Positions 25,326 to 27,500 of a DNA stretch of 27,500 bases are shown piece after piece. The notes under the pieces are model-generated. The model searched no databases. It was given only the letters and a program-made list of their open reading frames with translations, and was not told the origin of the DNA. The stretch covers positions 1 through 27,500 of the forward strand of contig MCFG01000493.1 in NCBI GenBank assembly GCA_002104895.1, read 5' to 3'. This stretch comes from Anaeromyces robustus (taxonomy: Eukaryota > Neocallimastigomycota > Neocallimastigomycetes > Neocallimastigales > Neocallimastigaceae). The first letter of the stretch is position 1, and each line of letters opens with the position of its first letter. The translations under genes were made by a program, and so were the position numbers.

Positions 25326-26420
25326 TCCCTCCTAAAGTTTGATGTTGTGAATTTAAACCTTTGGACATTCTACGATAGCGTAATATTCACTTTCAGCGGT
25401 AGATAAAGCAATACATTGCTGTAATCTATGGCAAATTTTACGTATTTTTTCCTGGTCTTCATCTGCTCTTGCGCAACAGAAACTTGATTGACTATTATTG
25501 TTTCCTTTGAAGTTGTTGTTTTTATGTTTATAATCATTATTTTTTGTTGTTGTTTTTATTGTTTCTATTGTCATTGTTTCTGTATCTACATACTTTTGCA
25601 AAGTGTCCGTATTTGTTTCATATTTGACATTTTTATTAATTTTTTATTTTTATTGTTTTTTTGTGAACTTTTAGCTTCTAAATTCATACTAATACCTTTG
25701 TTATTTTTGGTTAAACTTTTGTTGTTTTTTCACTAAAAGGTGTTTAGTATGTTGATGATCTTTTATTACAGTTTCACAATAAGTTTTCCATTCATTTTTG
25801 TATCTGAGTAAATTCGACATATATATTAACTGTCTAGGAATTGCATTGAATAAATAGTCGAATTTTTCTTAAACAGATTTGGTTATACCTAGATTTTTCT
25901 AATTCCTTAAATATATTATTCATAGACGATATAAACATTGACAAAGATGATTTCTTGCTATCGAAAATTAAATCATCTAATTCTTTTAATAATATATTTA
26001 ACTTCTTTCTTTTCACTTGCAGCATATATATAAGTTTCACTTAGTGTCTTGTATATTTCATATGCTGTGCTGGTAATGAAGTTTAATTTTTTCATACTTT
26101 CATAATTTATGTTGTTGTTTATTAGCGTTTTTGCAGTGTTGTCATTTAATATTATTTCTTCGGTGACACTTGAATGGTAAACTTTTGTTTTGTCACCTCT
26201 TACTTTGATATATTTACTTAAGTTTTCCTTCTTAATATTATTTTGAAGGAAATTTCTTAAGTCTTTCTTCTTCTATGTATGAATAAACTTTATGTTCGAT
26301 AAGAAGAAGAGTTAGTTCTTCACTCCAGGTTTTGAAATTTATGACTATTTTATTATAAAATAGTAAATTTGAATATTATAATTTTAATTGCTTATGAATT
26401 AAAATTTTAATAACATGAGT
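25059..26420 (-). mobile_element. Broken Ty1/copia-type LTR retrotransposon
   Basis: A fossil element read on the minus strand. A gag-like region occupies about 26400-25640, with a Ty1/copia-style start (the WSEELTLLLIE region) and a zinc-knuckle-like patch near its end. It is followed directly by the last part of pol, whose ALSTAESEYYAI is the RNase H signature typical of Ty1/copia elements (about 25440-25360). A purine-rich tract precedes an LTR-like end starting TGTTG at 25325 and extending to about 25059. Most of pol (protease, integrase, reverse transcriptase) is missing and no second LTR was found, so the copy is clearly broken, with a large internal loss and several smaller breaks. It looks old but is still recognisable. 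Confidence 0.75.
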
Positions 26421-26427
26421 CGTATTG

Positions 26428-26430
<3 letters not shown>

Positions 26431-26477
<47 letters not shown>
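26431..26477. repeat. Poly(T) tract of 47 bases
   Basis: An uninterrupted run of T, the longest homopolymer in the window. On the minus strand it is a poly(A) just upstream of the gag-like end of the fossil element. It marks the switch to sequence of different texture. Confidence 0.9.
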
Positions 26478-26479
<2 letters not shown>

Positions 26480-26480
<1 letters not shown>

Positions 26481-27060
26481 GTGATGTAAAACTAATATGT
26501 GTAGTAACATATTAGTATATTTAATAATAATTATTAAATATTTAATTTATATCTTTTCTTAATAATAATTATTAAAATAATTTATTATTTATATTTTTAT
26601 TATATATTAAATATTTATTCTTTATTATATTAAATTAAATAATTCTTTTATTTTTATATATTATATAATATATTTTATTATATGTATTTTTAATATTCTC
26701 ATGTATTATTAATATTATAGTATATTAAAGTATAATCAAAATATAGTAATAATTTATTATTATTATATAGCTAAATATATTACTATACATAATAATTCAT
26801 ATATTGTTATATAGTTAAATATATTATTATTTTAAATAACTCTTATATTATTACTATATTCTTAATATATATTTTATAATATATTAGTTTATATTCTTAT
26901 ATATTAGATATTAAATAACTATTTAAAATTATTAATTTTATATTATTTTTAAATTTTTCAATTTTAATAATCCTTCGTCTTGGAATTTTTTTAGATCGGA
27001 GGTATTTTTCTGGTAATAAAATTAAATAATTAATAAAATAATAAAATATAATTATACTAT
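26480..27060. other. AT-rich segment nearly free of homopolymers
   Basis: TAT/TTA/AAT mixtures replace the poly(A)/poly(T) runs seen elsewhere. Near-identical strings such as TATATAGCTAAATATATTA (26764) and TATATAGTTAAATATATTA (26810) recur. No reading frame or RNA gene was seen. Confidence 0.45.
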
Positions 27061-27063
27061 TAA

Positions 27064-27420
27064 AAGCGACCAACGCACATAAAAGTCCCGCGTATCAATA
27101 GACTTATCATGTGATTTTTCACATGAATGTATCGGAATTAAATTCCCTGCCTTACCTTTTCGGCGTCGACACCCTTGGTATATTCATATATTTTACATTT
27201 GTACTTAAACCCTAACGCTAACTTAATAACGGGTCCAGTCTACAAGCCCCACATATGAATAGTAGTCACCAAGGAAACCGCCCAATAATTTAGAGCCGCA
27301 CCCCACATTATTAGACTTAAAGATGTAAAAATTTTTATACTTCAGCAATAGATATGATAATAAAATAATAATAACAATTACCTTAAAAGGAAATTTCTGT
27401 AATACATCCTAATTCCACAT
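27064..27420. other. GC-richer block of unknown origin
   Basis: About 350 bp at very roughly 40% G+C, against well under 20% around it. It contains no long open frame on either strand and no tRNA-like T-loop motif. It includes a perfect 8-bp hairpin (27107-27126), a near-palindrome GGAATTAAATTCC, two CCCCACAT strings about 60 bases apart and CCTAACGCTAAC. This texture suggests the terminal repeat or other non-coding part of a transposable element, or a structured RNA, but no family was recognised. Confidence 0.45.
27107..27126. other. Perfect hairpin in the GC-richer block
   Basis: TCATGTGA, loop TTTT, TCACATGA. It could be part of a larger folded RNA or a binding site. Confidence 0.45.
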
Positions 27421-27500
27421 TAAATTTTATTTGTCCACTATAAATTAAATTAATAATAATTTAATACATAAAATATATAAAAATTTTTAATTTCTTTTTT

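Noticed and set aside
27064-27420. tRNA, RNase P or SRP RNA in the GC-richer block
   Set aside because: No T-loop consensus, no tRNA-like arm spacing and no recognisable conserved core; left as unknown.

Overview
The window looks like nuclear DNA of a dictyostelid amoeba, Dictyostelium discoideum or a close relative. The signs are extreme A+T content outside genes, long poly(A)/poly(T) runs, short AT-rich introns with GTA...TAG borders, and proteins with huge asparagine runs encoded almost only by AAT. No tRNA, rRNA or CRISPR array was recognised.

Left half (1-12732), ordinary genes. The window opens with the last 36 codons of a plus-strand gene (stop at 113). A nine-exon minus-strand gene (7119 to 1766) follows. 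It encodes a predicted 1341-residue protein with a lysine/glutamate-rich, coiled-coil-like N-terminus, a long Asn-rich middle and a short conserved-looking C-terminus. Its large last exon carries an about 540-bp tandem duplication that is identical apart from repeat-tract length. A four-exon minus-strand gene (12732 to 9718) encodes a 724-residue protein with one N-terminal RRM of the RBPMS/Scw1/Whi3-like type and an Asn-rich tail. One of its introns is mostly a long ATT microsatellite.

Middle (12733-17216). About 4.5 kb of AT-rich DNA contains no gene I can support. It holds a perfect 26-bp palindrome and a small hairpin.

Right part (17217-25050), a gene graveyard. It contains a decayed fragment of unknown family; a long ankyrin-like repeat gene whose frame is broken by only two stops before it dissolves into a duplicated tail; an acidic-repeat reading frame; a truncated Mnn2-type (alpha-mannosyltransferase-like) C-terminus; and several interrupted coding-like pieces on both strands. 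Two copies of an approximately 80-130 bp sequence lie about 4.7 kb apart and bracket most of this.

Right end (25059-27500). A broken minus-strand Ty1/copia-type LTR element keeps one LTR-like end, a gag-like region and the far end of pol. A 47-base poly(T) follows. The last kilobase has a different texture: few homopolymers, then about 350 bp with much higher G+C (27064-27420). This block is the least explained sequence here.

I see no operon-like or defence-like system. The genes show no evident shared pathway. All exon models come from reading splice signals and frames by eye.
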